Virus record (IMG/VR): IMGVR_UViG_3300045919_000104
Span: 1-39,395 of that record
Source of the DNA: a virus
DNA length: 39,395 nt
Direction: 5' to 3' (one strand)
This document shows positions 1 to 6,105 of this stretch, piece after piece. How positions within the stretch are numbered: position 1 is the stretch's first letter; every line of letters begins with the position of its first letter. A program made the translations under genes and the position numbers. The notes under the pieces are model-generated. The model was not told where the DNA came from and ran no database searches. It saw nothing but the letters and a program-made list of their open reading frames with translations.

Positions 1-130
1 GTTTTATTGCACTGCACTGTAAAATCAACACCTTAGGCGATTCTGACAGGGCTAGCCTTTCCTTCTTTATATCCCTCTTGCGTATACGGGTACGCGGTGA
101 GTCTAGGCGAGCGGCAGCATGGCTGCCCTA

Positions 131-145
131 TCTAACACTGTTAGA
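131..145. promoter_or_regulatory. 15-bp palindrome, copy 1
   Basis: The sequence is TCTAACACTGTTAGA, a perfect dyad with a one-base centre. It is one of six exact matches to TCTAACANTGTTAGA in the window. It lies upstream of the weak promoter of the first gene, which suits a protein-binding operator. The protein that would bind is unknown. Confidence 0.65.
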
Positions 146-192
146 CAAGCCCGACTTGTTGCGTATCTGCTACACTGTATAGGCACACAGTA

Positions 193-220
193 TTGCACTG
201 TTTCCTGACTGTGCTATTCT
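193..220 (+). promoter_or_regulatory. Weak sigma70-like promoter for the first gene
   Basis: TTGCAC and TATTCT are separated by 16 bases, about 45 bases before the start codon of the first gene. The match is partial, so this is the best candidate in the leader rather than a firm call. Confidence 0.35.
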
Positions 221-266
221 ACGTACATGGACAGACCTGAAGTTAAACACTTAATAGGGGATCGAA

Positions 267-473
267 ATGGCAGACACTCACATGGTAGTAGATTCGGCCC
301 GAGGACTGGAAATAGTCCGAGCTACGTATCGCAACTACTTGAACGGTAATTTCGCTGTCCAGTACGTAGGCAGCGTGCAGGAATGCAAGCAAGAAAAGGC
401 AAGGCTGAAGCAATTGGAATTCGACACCGAGCAAGAAAACAGCCGCATGTCTGCCTTGTTCCCTGAAGTGTAG
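267..473 (+). CDS. Small hypothetical early protein (68 aa)
   Basis: I do not recognise this protein. It is a charged, soluble 68-residue protein with a helical, Lys/Glu/Gln-rich centre and no membrane segment or signal peptide. The start is set by an AGGGG ribosome site seven to eight bases before ATG 267, the same style used by the next two genes. It is the first gene after the leader and is followed by a 14-bp RNA hairpin. Position and strong translation signals suggest an early host-takeover protein, which is inference only. Confidence 0.65.
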   Translation: MADTHMVVDSARGLEIVRATYRNYLNGNFAVQYVGSVQECKQEKARLKQLEFDTEQENSRMSALFPEV

Positions 474-482
474 TGTTTCACC

Positions 483-514
483 CTTAGACTATCCGTGTAC
501 GCGGGTAGTCTGAG
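483..514 (+). terminator. Long RNA hairpin without a T-tract
   Basis: A 14-bp stem (CTTAGACTATCCGT pairing with its complement, two T-G wobbles) closes on a GTAC loop between the first two genes. No run of T follows, so it is more likely a partial terminator, a processing site or a message stabiliser than a strong intrinsic terminator. Confidence 0.55.
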
Positions 515-556
515 TGGGACACACTGTTCCATTAACCAAACTTATAGGGGGTTGTT

Positions 557-910
557 ATGAATCAGCTTGAGATGATTGCCGTGTTAGTGCAGATGGTCGA
601 CGACACGTTTTTGCCACACCATGCTCGCATTCGTGCAGCAAAGGCTGTGACATCCCTTCTGCGGATAGACAAATTCCGCCAAGGGTATTGCATCCCTAAC
701 AACTTCACGGTTGCCGACATCCGCGCCTTGTGTGCTTCTCTGGCCCGAGATGTGGCGCAGGACGTGCAAAGCATTGACAAGATGTACCTGTCCGAAATTA
801 AGGCGCATCTCGCGCTTCGCGTGGACATGGACAAATGTGACCAATACTGTTTTTTATTGGGCACTGCCGAAACACTCATCAATGACTACAAGGGTGGTCG
901 ACTCATCTAA
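557..910 (+). CDS. Hypothetical early protein (117 aa)
   Basis: The function is not recognised. The protein is soluble, helical and Asp/Cys-containing, with no membrane span. ATG 557 is preceded by AGGGGG, a very strong ribosome site. The stop codon lies inside a copy of the 15-bp palindrome (906-920), and a GC-rich hairpin follows. The next gene repeats this 3' arrangement, so the two probably share an origin or a control mechanism at their ends. Confidence 0.65.
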   Translation: MNQLEMIAVLVQMVDDTFLPHHARIRAAKAVTSLLRIDKFRQGYCIPNNFTVADIRALCASLARDVAQDVQSIDKMYLSEIKAHLALRVDMDKCDQYCFLLGTAETLINDYKGGRLI

Positions 911-920
911 CATTGTTAGA
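906..920. promoter_or_regulatory. 15-bp palindrome, copy 2
   Basis: TCTAACATTGTTAGA. It contains the TAA stop of the gene ending at 910 and sits 31 bases before the -35 box of the next promoter, so a bound protein could affect that promoter. Confidence 0.65.
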
Positions 921-922
921 TA

Positions 923-938
923 GCCCTCGTGAGAGGGC
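923..938 (+). terminator. GC-rich hairpin after the second gene
   Basis: GCCCTC and GAGGGC pair around a GTGA loop. No T-tract follows, so termination would be weak. The same palindrome-plus-hairpin pair occurs at 1867-1899. Confidence 0.5.
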
Positions 939-951
939 GTACCCTAAATAG

Positions 952-980
952 TTGACATAGACAGCTATTTAGAGTATTAT
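952..980 (+). promoter_or_regulatory. Sigma70-type promoter
   Basis: TTGACA and TATTAT are separated by exactly 17 bases. The -35 box is consensus and the -10 box has one mismatch. It would start transcription about 50 bases before the gene at 1038, and suggests early transcription by unmodified host RNA polymerase. Confidence 0.75.
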
Positions 981-1037
981 GTAGTTATTGAAGCAATGGT
1001 GCTTCAAGTACGCGCCTTGTGCGCATGGGGGATTGAA

Positions 1038-1871
1038 ATGACCGAAATTATTGGTGCTGGCGCATTTGCGAAGGCGGATATTAAAGCCGCAGCGATTCAC
1101 ACGCCGGAAGATCTTGAGACGATGGAACAACGGGCCGCAGAAAATCGTCCCACGTTCATCGAACTGGGAAAGGATCACAGCGTTCAAATCGGGACCGATG
1201 ATTTGAAGTATCTTACTGCTGCCGTTCAGGGAACGGAATCCGCCTTCAATCGGTGGGTGAAGGCAGAGCGAATTCTGTCCACATATGAATGGGCGGGGTT
1301 CGGAGCCTGTTTCGAGGACCGGAAGTCTGAAGCGGCAAAGGACGTGCACAAGTTGTTACAGATGCAGTCCGGGCAATGGAAACGTGCGCTCAAGTTTACG
1401 GCACAGGCGCAAGCGGCCGATGCTCAAAGCAAGGACGATGATGCGAGGGATTTCCGTGGACAGGCCGCATACGCCCGGAAACAAGCTTCGACAATCGCGA
1501 GCGTGGTGTTCAGCAGAATGTGCGAATACCATCATGACCGGGTTATGGCGGAGTTGCTGGAATCGGACCCGGATGCGGCTGCCGAGTATGGGGAGAAACA
1601 CGGCAAGCGCGGAACACGGGCCACGAGTACGATCTATTCCAAGATTACGGACCTTATTGTATACGTACAGAAGATGGACCCCGCAAAGGTTCCAGCGGGG
1701 GAAATGAAGCTTGCCACGGATGTTTTCTTTGCATTGAAGAAACTTCTTTTGGCACACAATCCTGCAAGCGTGGTTCCCGATCTCGTTGCATCGCCTGATG
1801 TGTCCCCGAGTGTTGCGGCAGTGCAGAACAAGACACATGCCGCACCGTTGCTTGAACCCGAAACAGTCTAA
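1038..1871 (+). CDS. Hypothetical early protein (277 aa)
   Basis: No family is recognised. The protein is soluble and largely helical, with an Ala/Gln/Lys-rich middle and a proline- and valine-rich C-terminal tail. An in-frame ATG at 996 exists, but ATG 1038 is chosen because GGGGG lies seven bases before it, matching the two preceding genes. It has its own promoter at 952-980. Its stop codon lies inside a palindrome copy, and two stacked hairpins follow, the second a strong terminator. It is therefore a single-gene transcription unit, probably highly expressed early. Confidence 0.7.
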   Translation: MTEIIGAGAFAKADIKAAAIHTPEDLETMEQRAAENRPTFIELGKDHSVQIGTDDLKYLTAAVQGTESAFNRWVKAERILSTYEWAGFGACFEDRKSEAAKDVHKLLQMQSGQWKRALKFTAQAQAADAQSKDDDARDFRGQAAYARKQASTIASVVFSRMCEYHHDRVMAELLESDPDAAAEYGEKHGKRGTRATSTIYSKITDLIVYVQKMDPAKVPAGEMKLATDVFFALKKLLLAHNPASVVPDLVASPDVSPSVAAVQNKTHAAPLLEPETV

Positions 1872-1881
1872 CAGTGTTAGA
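1867..1881. promoter_or_regulatory. 15-bp palindrome, copy 3
   Basis: TCTAACAGTGTTAGA. It overlaps the stop codon of the gene ending at 1871, as copy 2 does for the gene before it. Confidence 0.65.
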
Positions 1882-1883
1882 TA

Positions 1884-1899
1884 GCCCCCGAAAGGGGGC
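1884..1899 (+). terminator. GCCCCC/GGGGGC hairpin
   Basis: A 6-bp GC stem closes on a GAAA tetraloop just before the main terminator. No T-tract follows. It may stabilise the 3' end of the message. Confidence 0.5.
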
Positions 1900-1904
1900 A
1901 CATG

Positions 1905-1938
1905 AACCCGTAGGCCGAAAGGCTTGCGGGTTTTTTTT
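1905..1938 (+). terminator. Strong rho-independent terminator
   Basis: A 12-bp stem beginning AACCCG and ending CGGGTT closes on GAAA and is followed directly by eight T. It ends the transcription unit of the gene at 1038-1871. Confidence 0.9.
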
Positions 1939-1953
1939 CGTCCTTTTTTTTGG

Positions 1954-2038
1954 GTCGGTGACAGTCGGTGAACAGAAAGTCGGTGAACATTTGGTAATAA
2001 ACAATCCAACCAAGGATAAAGAAAATGGTCGGTGAACA
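1954..2038 (+). repeat. Cluster of four GTCGGTGAACA direct repeats
   Basis: Copies start at 1954 (GTCGGTGACA), 1964, 1979 and 2028, all in the same orientation, between the terminator and the next promoter. Further GTCGGTGAAC copies lie at 10064, 13766 and 24055. The first three are packed like iterons. A protein-binding array or an origin element is possible; the role is not known. Confidence 0.65.
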
Positions 2039-2109
2039 AAACAGCCGCGCCCCACACCTATTGGAAATCCATTGGAATCCTAAATAGACAAAACCCTACT
2101 GCTATTTTA

Positions 2110-2138
2110 TTGACATAGGGAGTTACATGTAGTATAAT
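2110..2138 (+). promoter_or_regulatory. Perfect consensus sigma70 promoter
   Basis: TTGACA, 17 bases, TATAAT. Both boxes are exact consensus. It drives the accessory run starting at 2208-2231. A palindrome copy at 2183-2197 lies in the expected early transcribed region, suggesting repressible control. Confidence 0.85.
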
Positions 2139-2182
2139 AGAGTCTTGGGTGGGATGTTGTATATATACAACAGTCCTGTATT

Positions 2183-2197
2183 TCTAACAGTGTTAGA
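2183..2197. promoter_or_regulatory. 15-bp palindrome, copy 4 (candidate operator)
   Basis: TCTAACAGTGTTAGA. It lies about 45 bases downstream of the -10 box, and its last base begins the AAGGA ribosome site of the short leader ORF. A bound protein here could block transcription from the 2110 promoter. Confidence 0.7.
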
Positions 2198-2207
2198 AGG
2201 AATTGAG

Positions 2208-2231
2208 ATGAACCAACCTGAGGAGGAATGA
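2208..2231 (+). CDS. Possible 7-residue leader peptide (MNQPEEE)
   Basis: ATG 2208 has an AGAAGGA ribosome site six bases upstream. The ORF ends in TGA, which shares its last base with ATG 2231. Its Glu codons also form the AGGAGG ribosome site of the next gene. This suggests translational coupling. It is too short to prove by sequence alone. Confidence 0.35.
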   Translation: MNQPEEE

Positions 2232-2404
2232 TGTACACAATTAAAGCTGCTTTTCAAGATGGGCTTGAAGCTTATCATTCTGGATTTGCATATGAAAATG
2301 TACCTGTTTTCTTTTCCCCAGAAAAAAAAGGAGCATGGCAAGCCGGTTGGTTAGATGCGCAGCGCAGAAGCGAGTATGACGAACGAGAAGCTCTAAACAC
2401 TTAA
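2231..2404 (+). CDS. Rmf/CrpP-like small protein (57 aa)
   Basis: It resembles the ribosome modulation factor/CrpP family: an N-terminal helix with a G-x2-A-x3-G pattern, a short N-x-P turn, then AWQAGWLDA, matching the family's W-x2-GW signature. Bacterial Rmf binds ribosomes and favours inactive dimers. CrpP-type relatives have been proposed as small stress or antibiotic-resistance factors. Whether the phage protein acts on ribosomes is inference. ATG 2231 is chosen over 2228 because AGGAGG then has a normal four-base spacing. It is the first full gene after the consensus promoter. Confidence 0.6.
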   Translation: MYTIKAAFQDGLEAYHSGFAYENVPVFFSPEKKGAWQAGWLDAQRRSEYDEREALNT

Positions 2405-2420
2405 ATGAAAGGGATTAGTG

Positions 2421-2570
2421 ATGCGCGAATTCATTGTTATGTGTTCGGTGGTGTTTTGTGTTGCTTATTGGTCACATCTTTGTGATCTGCATGATGCACA
2501 TTGGGTATCAAGGTATGCGGGTTGTGCCTTGTTTGGTATTATCGCTGCTTCTTTTCTTATTATGGAGTAA
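2421..2570 (+). CDS. Small inner-membrane protein (49 aa)
   Basis: This is a hydrophobic 49-residue protein with two likely membrane segments (about 4-17 and 31-47) joined by a short polar loop with His and Asp. An imperfect GGGATTAG-type site precedes ATG 2421. The TAA stop is two bases before the next ATG. No family is recognised. Small two-span phage proteins can be exclusion or membrane-takeover factors, but nothing specific shows it here. Confidence 0.5.
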   Translation: MREFIVMCSVVFCVAYWSHLCDLHDAHWVSRYAGCALFGIIAASFLIME

Positions 2571-2572
2571 TT

Positions 2573-2737
2573 ATGATTACACGTATGGATGTAGAGATTT
2601 TGGATGATTCAACTATTTTTGTGCGTTACAGCAAGGATGGAAAGGCATTCCGTGCCTCGTTTGGTGAATGGTTTCCTTTCATCAATTGGCTTGAAGATCA
2701 TGTTATTGAACAAAAAGAGGAGAATAAAAATGTGTAA
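2573..2737 (+). CDS. Hypothetical protein (54 aa)
   Basis: An acidic soluble protein, not recognised. An in-frame start at 2501 would overlap the membrane protein heavily. ATG 2573 fits better, with GGAG five bases upstream and two bases after the preceding stop. The centre looks like alternating beta strands, and the tail is Lys/Glu-rich. Confidence 0.55.
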   Translation: MITRMDVEILDDSTIFVRYSKDGKAFRASFGEWFPFINWLEDHVIEQKEENKNV

Positions 2738-2909
2738 TCTTGGTGTGCCTCATTTAAATGTAAGGTATGATTATTACGAGGATCTTGCTATCCCTCGTTA
2801 TGTTGCAGTGCAAGAACCAACAACGATGGTCTGCACATGGGCTGAATTGTTGGGTGAGTCGGTGATCGACAATGATGATCACTATCTCGATTCTGGATAC
2901 GCGATCTAA
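2730..2909 (+). CDS. Hypothetical protein (59 aa)
   Basis: Unrecognised and acidic, with several Tyr and Asp. ATG 2730 overlaps the preceding gene by eight bases and has GAGGAG upstream, so the two genes are probably translationally coupled. The longer in-frame reading from 2604 would overlap the preceding gene out of frame and is not favoured. Confidence 0.55.
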   Translation: MCNLGVPHLNVRYDYYEDLAIPRYVAVQEPTTMVCTWAELLGESVIDNDDHYLDSGYAI

Positions 2910-2917
2910 GGACAATC

Positions 2918-3544
2918 ATGATTTACACAACACTGAAGCGGATTCGCAAGCACAGCCCATGCGAAACTGGGTGGAAAAAGTTGTTGTCCAATCTCGGAAA
3001 AACATCGGCGGATGATGAACCGCTGGCGCTTGTCACGATCCTTGATTCAAACGGCCTTGCTGACACTTTGTGGTGCCTGCGATCAGTGCCGGAGCATGGT
3101 GCAATGTGGCGGCTTTACGCTGTTTGGTGCGCGCGACAAGGTCAGCATCTGCTGACCGATGCACGTATTCTGGCAGCGATTGATATAGCCGAAGCGCATG
3201 CGGTTGGGCTAGCGACAGATGAGGAATTGTCTGCTGCGCGTACTGATGCGTTGGCTGCGAGGGATGCTGCGTGGGTTGAGAGTGATGCTGCGTGGGCTGC
3301 GAGTGCTGCGGGCGCTGCGAGTGCTGCCGCGAGGGCTGAGTTGGCTGCGAGGGATGCGAGTGCTGCCGCGAGGGCTGCTGCGAGTGATGCCGCGAGGGCT
3401 GCGAGGTCTGCGTTGGCTGTGGGGGCTGCGTGGTGGGATGAGAGTGCTGATGCGTGGGCTGCGAGGGATGCTGCGAAAAAAGCACAAGAACAACACCTGC
3501 GAGAGATTCTTGAGTCCTCATTGTCTAACACTGTTAGAAACTAG
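2918..3544 (+). CDS. Alanine-rich repeat phage protein (208 aa)
   Basis: This is a common type of phage/prophage protein of unknown role. Residues 1-100 are a conserved N-terminal domain (SPCETGW, GLADTLWCLR, LYAVWCARQ). Residues about 105-190 are a low-complexity A-A-R-D / D-A-A-W repeat tract that should form a long alanine-rich helix. AAGGA precedes ATG 2918. The DNA of the repeat tract is strongly G+C-rich and repetitive, which gives long false ORFs on the opposite strand. The final codons include a copy of the 15-bp palindrome. Such proteins are sometimes annotated as putative immunity proteins, which I cannot confirm. Confidence 0.75.
   Translation: MIYTTLKRIRKHSPCETGWKKLLSNLGKTSADDEPLALVTILDSNGLADTLWCLRSVPEHGAMWRLYAVWCARQGQHLLTDARILAAIDIAEAHAVGLATDEELSAARTDALAARDAAWVESDAAWAASAAGAASAAARAELAARDASAAARAAASDAARAARSALAVGAAWWDESADAWAARDAAKKAQEQHLREILESSLSNTVRN
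3235..3478 (+). repeat. Degenerate GCTGCGAG-type tandem repeat
   Basis: Short irregular units built on GCTGCGAG(G/T) and GATGCTGCG encode the alanine-rich tract. Copy number is likely to vary by slippage or recombination between strains. Confidence 0.6.
3524..3538. promoter_or_regulatory. 15-bp palindrome, copy 5
   Basis: TCTAACACTGTTAGA. It lies within the last codons of the alanine-rich protein, six bases before its end. It is again at a gene end, as at 906 and 1867. Confidence 0.6.
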
Positions 3545-3559
3545 ACCTAGGAGAATGGT

Positions 3560-3745
3560 ATGTTTATATGTATACGTGGTGTATCAAGTATATTGTTTGG
3601 AATGGGTCCGACAAAGGAAATGGCTTTTCAAGACCTGCGTTTCAAAACCGATTTAGATATCCCTCTAAATCAGACTGAGTGTGTGTATCTGAAAGGTGTA
3701 TTTTGTGTTCCCTCCAACTTGGATGATGAAGAGTATCAAACCTAG
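3560..3745 (+). CDS. Hypothetical protein (61 aa)
   Basis: Not recognised. The first 17 residues are mildly hydrophobic and the tail is acidic (LDDEEYQT). TAGGAG lies six bases before ATG 3560, and the same TAGGAG site precedes the next gene. It lies between the alanine-rich protein and an exported-looking protein. Low-information call based on the ribosome site and the ORF fit. Confidence 0.5.
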   Translation: MFICIRGVSSILFGMGPTKEMAFQDLRFKTDLDIPLNQTECVYLKGVFCVPSNLDDEEYQT

Positions 3746-3754
3746 GAGTACACC

Positions 3755-4117
3755 ATGTTATGCGAACTAGTTCTAATCACACATCTCGCAACTATCCACA
3801 CATTTACAGGTTACAATGACCTAACATATGGACAGGGTATCGGGTGTCAGAAAGATTCTCTAACTGTAGCTGTGGGTATGTATCGTAATTCTAAATGGGA
3901 GCCAAGTCATTATGCTACTTTACATTACAGTTTCGGGAGTCTTGGCGTGGTTGGTGGCGTTGTCGATGGTTACAAAGGGCATACCGTACTCCCGTTGGTG
4001 GGGGGATCGTATAGTTACGCAATCACTCCTTCTTGGGCTATCAGTGTGGTGGGTTTTCCTCATTTTGGGGCTAATTCTACGGCTTTCCACTTCACATTAA
4101 TAAGGCGCTTTAGATGA
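3755..4117 (+). CDS. Exported, beta-barrel-like phage protein (120 aa)
   Basis: A hydrophobic N-terminus (about 1-18) resembles a short signal sequence. The rest is rich in Gly, Tyr and alternating hydrophobic/polar residues typical of outer-membrane beta strands (SLTVAVGMYRNS, ATLHYSFGSLGVVGG, FHFTLIRRF). The motif GIGCQKDSLTVAVGMYRNS resembles small secreted phage proteins of unknown role that share a YxVGxYxNS core. TAGGAG precedes ATG 3755. A role at the cell surface, such as superinfection exclusion, is plausible but inferred. Confidence 0.55.
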   Translation: MLCELVLITHLATIHTFTGYNDLTYGQGIGCQKDSLTVAVGMYRNSKWEPSHYATLHYSFGSLGVVGGVVDGYKGHTVLPLVGGSYSYAITPSWAISVVGFPHFGANSTAFHFTLIRRFR

Positions 4118-4158
4118 AAGAACAGACCATTGCATTTTATTTTTCGGGGAGTCATTAA

Positions 4159-4479
4159 ATGAATCTGTTGGTTGCTGCTGTAATTCTTGTTTCAACAGAG
4201 AACTATGTTATTCAAACAACAAACCCTGTTGAGATTGATGTAAAGTTTGAGTCGGTGACGGCTCAGATTGAAAGTATAGGCAAAGAAGGAACTCTTAAAG
4301 GTATTGCTAAAGTGTCTGGATGTGATCATGGAGAGGGTCATATCTTTATTTTGAACACAAAGAACAATCATATTGAAGTTGATTATGATTGGAGTGTACA
4401 TGGTCAGCGCAATGCTGATGATATTGCAATTGGTTTGTGCAAGGAGTATCAGAAGTTTACAATGAAAGGGGACGTGTAA
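4159..4479 (+). CDS. Putative secreted protein (106 aa)
   Basis: The first 13 residues (MNLLVAAVILVST) look like the core of a signal peptide, though without a basic residue. The mature part is beta-rich and acidic, with two Cys (SGCDH near 55, GLCKE near 94) that could form a disulfide in the periplasm. GGGGAG lies upstream of ATG 4159. Its stop overlaps the next ATG (TAATG). Together with the preceding gene it forms an envelope-directed pair. No family is recognised. Confidence 0.5.
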   Translation: MNLLVAAVILVSTENYVIQTTNPVEIDVKFESVTAQIESIGKEGTLKGIAKVSGCDHGEGHIFILNTKNNHIEVDYDWSVHGQRNADDIAIGLCKEYQKFTMKGDV

Positions 4480-4709
4480 TGAGCGCTGCGCATTCAATTA
4501 TAAGTGATAGCAGTCTGCATGCATCTGTTCGTTATGCCGCTGCTCGTGCGGAGATAGAAGCACAAGCAAAGAGTAGGCGTGAGAAGCGTGCAGTTAAGTT
4601 CTATATCATCGAGCAGTTGGGTGGGAAACATAAGAAGGGCATCACTCGTAATGGTGAGCAGTTGTCTGATTTTGTCGTATTCAATGACGGCACAAAAGCA
4701 AAGTTTTAA
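4479..4709 (+). CDS. Basic hypothetical protein (76 aa)
   Basis: Unrecognised. An Ala/Arg/Lys-rich helix (about 17-45) is followed by a short C-terminal domain (ITRNGEQLSDFVVFNDGTKAKF). ATG 4479 shares its A with the preceding stop, and AAAGGGGA lies upstream. An earlier in-frame ATG at 4437 would overlap the secreted protein and is not favoured. Confidence 0.55.
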   Translation: MSAAHSIISDSSLHASVRYAAARAEIEAQAKSRREKRAVKFYIIEQLGGKHKKGITRNGEQLSDFVVFNDGTKAKF

Positions 4710-4724
4710 TTCAAAGGAAACAGA

Positions 4725-4898
4725 ATGAGTCTTCTTATCAAGCGTCGTACTGATGTTGTAGATGTATTCTCAGGCGTTGGTTACAATCATTCCGTGTTCC
4801 GATTGGAACGTGGTGTGCCTAAGTTGGTTAGTGGGGAAGCATTGTCGGACTCCGAATATAAAGAGTTGATTAACACTCTGCGTAATAACAAGGGGTAA
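4725..4898 (+). CDS. Hypothetical protein (57 aa)
   Basis: A small basic soluble protein, not recognised. AAGGA lies about seven bases before ATG 4725. The TAA stop is two bases before the next ATG. Codon use matches its neighbours. Confidence 0.55.
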   Translation: MSLLIKRRTDVVDVFSGVGYNHSVFRLERGVPKLVSGEALSDSEYKELINTLRNNKG

Positions 4899-4900
4899 CC

Positions 4901-5515
4901 ATGTCCTATACGTACAATTTGATCTTCCATCCTGAACAGCGGGGTAAGTTCAAATTTGAGGTAGGTAGCAGCTATAGGCACTGGAGTCCTTGTCTTTCTG
5001 AGCTTAGTTCTAACTTCCGTGATACTGATATTACTTCTGTATCATGGGTAATGGGTATCCGTGGGGGTGAGGATACGTCAGTTGTGGATAAATTTGCTGT
5101 GTTGGTAGGATTTACTATCGAAAACCTAGAAATTCTGGATTATCCCGAATGGCCTGCAAGTTATTATTATGCCTACGATCTTGATATGACTGTGTTCAAG
5201 CGATTCTCACATCCTTCCTGTTCTGTTCAGCAAGCATTGTACATTGGTCAGTTGTATAAATTCTGGTATGGTAATACAGAAGATTGTCCGTGTGATCCTC
5301 CAACAGACCTTTCCATTCAAACGGTCGGTGACTTCGTTGCCTGTCGGTTTGGGCAAAGTGATGGCTCCTTCTTGCATCGTTTGTCTTACAAAGAAGATCT
5401 TTTCTGTAATTGTACGTTCCTTACTGGGTATGAAGAATGTGCTACCCATACGTCTTATGACATGATTGGCACAAAACTCTTGGATAAATATGAAAGTGCA
5501 GTCGAGTCAGTATAA
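4901..5515 (+). CDS. Unknown protein upstream of the amidoligase cassette (204 aa)
   Basis: No family is recognised. It is aromatic- and Cys-rich: DCPCDPP near 127 and FCNCTF near 169 could bind metal. There is no membrane span. AGGGGTA precedes ATG 4901. It overlaps the glutamine amidotransferase gene by 26 bases, so it is co-transcribed and probably coupled with the amide-bond cassette. That makes it a candidate substrate, carrier or regulator of it, by position only. Confidence 0.6.
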   Translation: MSYTYNLIFHPEQRGKFKFEVGSSYRHWSPCLSELSSNFRDTDITSVSWVMGIRGGEDTSVVDKFAVLVGFTIENLEILDYPEWPASYYYAYDLDMTVFKRFSHPSCSVQQALYIGQLYKFWYGNTEDCPCDPPTDLSIQTVGDFVACRFGQSDGSFLHRLSYKEDLFCNCTFLTGYEECATHTSYDMIGTKLLDKYESAVESV

Positions 5516-6104
5516 CGAACGATTCTTCCCTAATGAGGAAGTAATCTATCGTCCCGAGGAGTTTACCGGGGATATGCTAGTTCTATATGGTGGTGAAGAT
5601 ATAGGTACGTGTTTGTATGGGGAGAAGGCTATCTTTACTTCTTCTTATGCACTTTCTTTGAGGGATCAATATGAATGGACTATGCTTGAGAAAGCAGTTG
5701 AACGAAACACCCCAATCCTTGCTATTTGCAGGGGTGCTCAGTTGCTCAATGTTTTTGCTGGTGGCTCTCTTTTTCAACATGTGGATGGTCATGCTGGTAG
5801 GAATCATCCTATCCGTACTTCTACTGGAGACAGTTTCGTTTGTAACTCGCTACATCATCAAATGCTTCGCCTTCCCAAAGAAGGAGCAGAACTCCTAGGT
5901 TGGGCGAATGTTGGCGGTGATCGCAAGACAGACAAGGGATCGATTGTTGTCGATGATCCTGAACCTGAAATTGTATATTACCCAAAGATCAATGCCCTAG
6001 CAGTGCAGTATCATCCTGAGTGGATGAGTGAGCGGTTAGATGCAGTGCAATATGTAAAGAAGCTTGTGAAAGACAAGTTAAACATTAATCCGTGGAGTAA
6101 ATGA
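5490..6104 (+). CDS. Class I glutamine amidotransferase / C26 gamma-glutamyl hydrolase-like
   Basis: The catalytic triad of the family is visible: nucleophile Cys80 in AICRGAQLLNVFAGGSL, and His175 with Glu177 in VQYHPEW. The NSLHHQ motif (119-124) is typical of the peptidase C26/PuuD branch, which hydrolyses gamma-glutamyl amide bonds rather than feeding a synthetase. The length (204 aa) is slightly below PuuD-type enzymes. ATG 5490 gives an N-terminus that begins just before the first strand. It lies directly before two COOH-NH2 ligases, so it may process or recycle a gamma-glutamyl product, or supply ammonia. Family assignment is firm; the substrate is unknown. Confidence 0.85.
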   Translation: MKVQSSQYNERFFPNEEVIYRPEEFTGDMLVLYGGEDIGTCLYGEKAIFTSSYALSLRDQYEWTMLEKAVERNTPILAICRGAQLLNVFAGGSLFQHVDGHAGRNHPIRTSTGDSFVCNSLHHQMLRLPKEGAELLGWANVGGDRKTDKGSIVVDDPEPEIVYYPKINALAVQYHPEWMSERLDAVQYVKKLVKDKLNINPWSK

Positions 6105-6105
6105 C

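Larger units (their letters stand above)
1..266. other. Non-coding left leader region
   Basis: No convincing gene lies here. The stretch holds a short hairpin (80-95, GCGTA/TACGC around a 6-nt loop), one copy of the 15-bp palindrome (131-145) and a weak promoter-like pair before the first gene. The string TATTGCACTG-like (TTGCAC) occurs near 7 and again at 193. It looks like the upstream control region of the early genes. Whether it is near a genome end cannot be told from the window. Confidence 0.6.

Noticed and set aside
1954-2038. CRISPR-like array
   Set aside because: Repeats are only 10-11 bases with irregular, tiny spacers; no CRISPR repeat or cas gene is present.
1356-2057. 233-codon - strand ORF over the third early gene
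   Set aside because: It crosses the strong terminator, the palindrome and the repeat cluster, and has no protein-like composition.
3033-3531. Long - strand ORFs opposite the alanine-rich protein
   Set aside because: They arise from the low-complexity GC-rich repeat and have no start signals or domains.
5324-5332. Single GTCGGTGA copies as promoters
   Set aside because: Individual copies inside genes code for ordinary residues and show no spacing to start codons; only the cluster and overall excess are kept as a finding.
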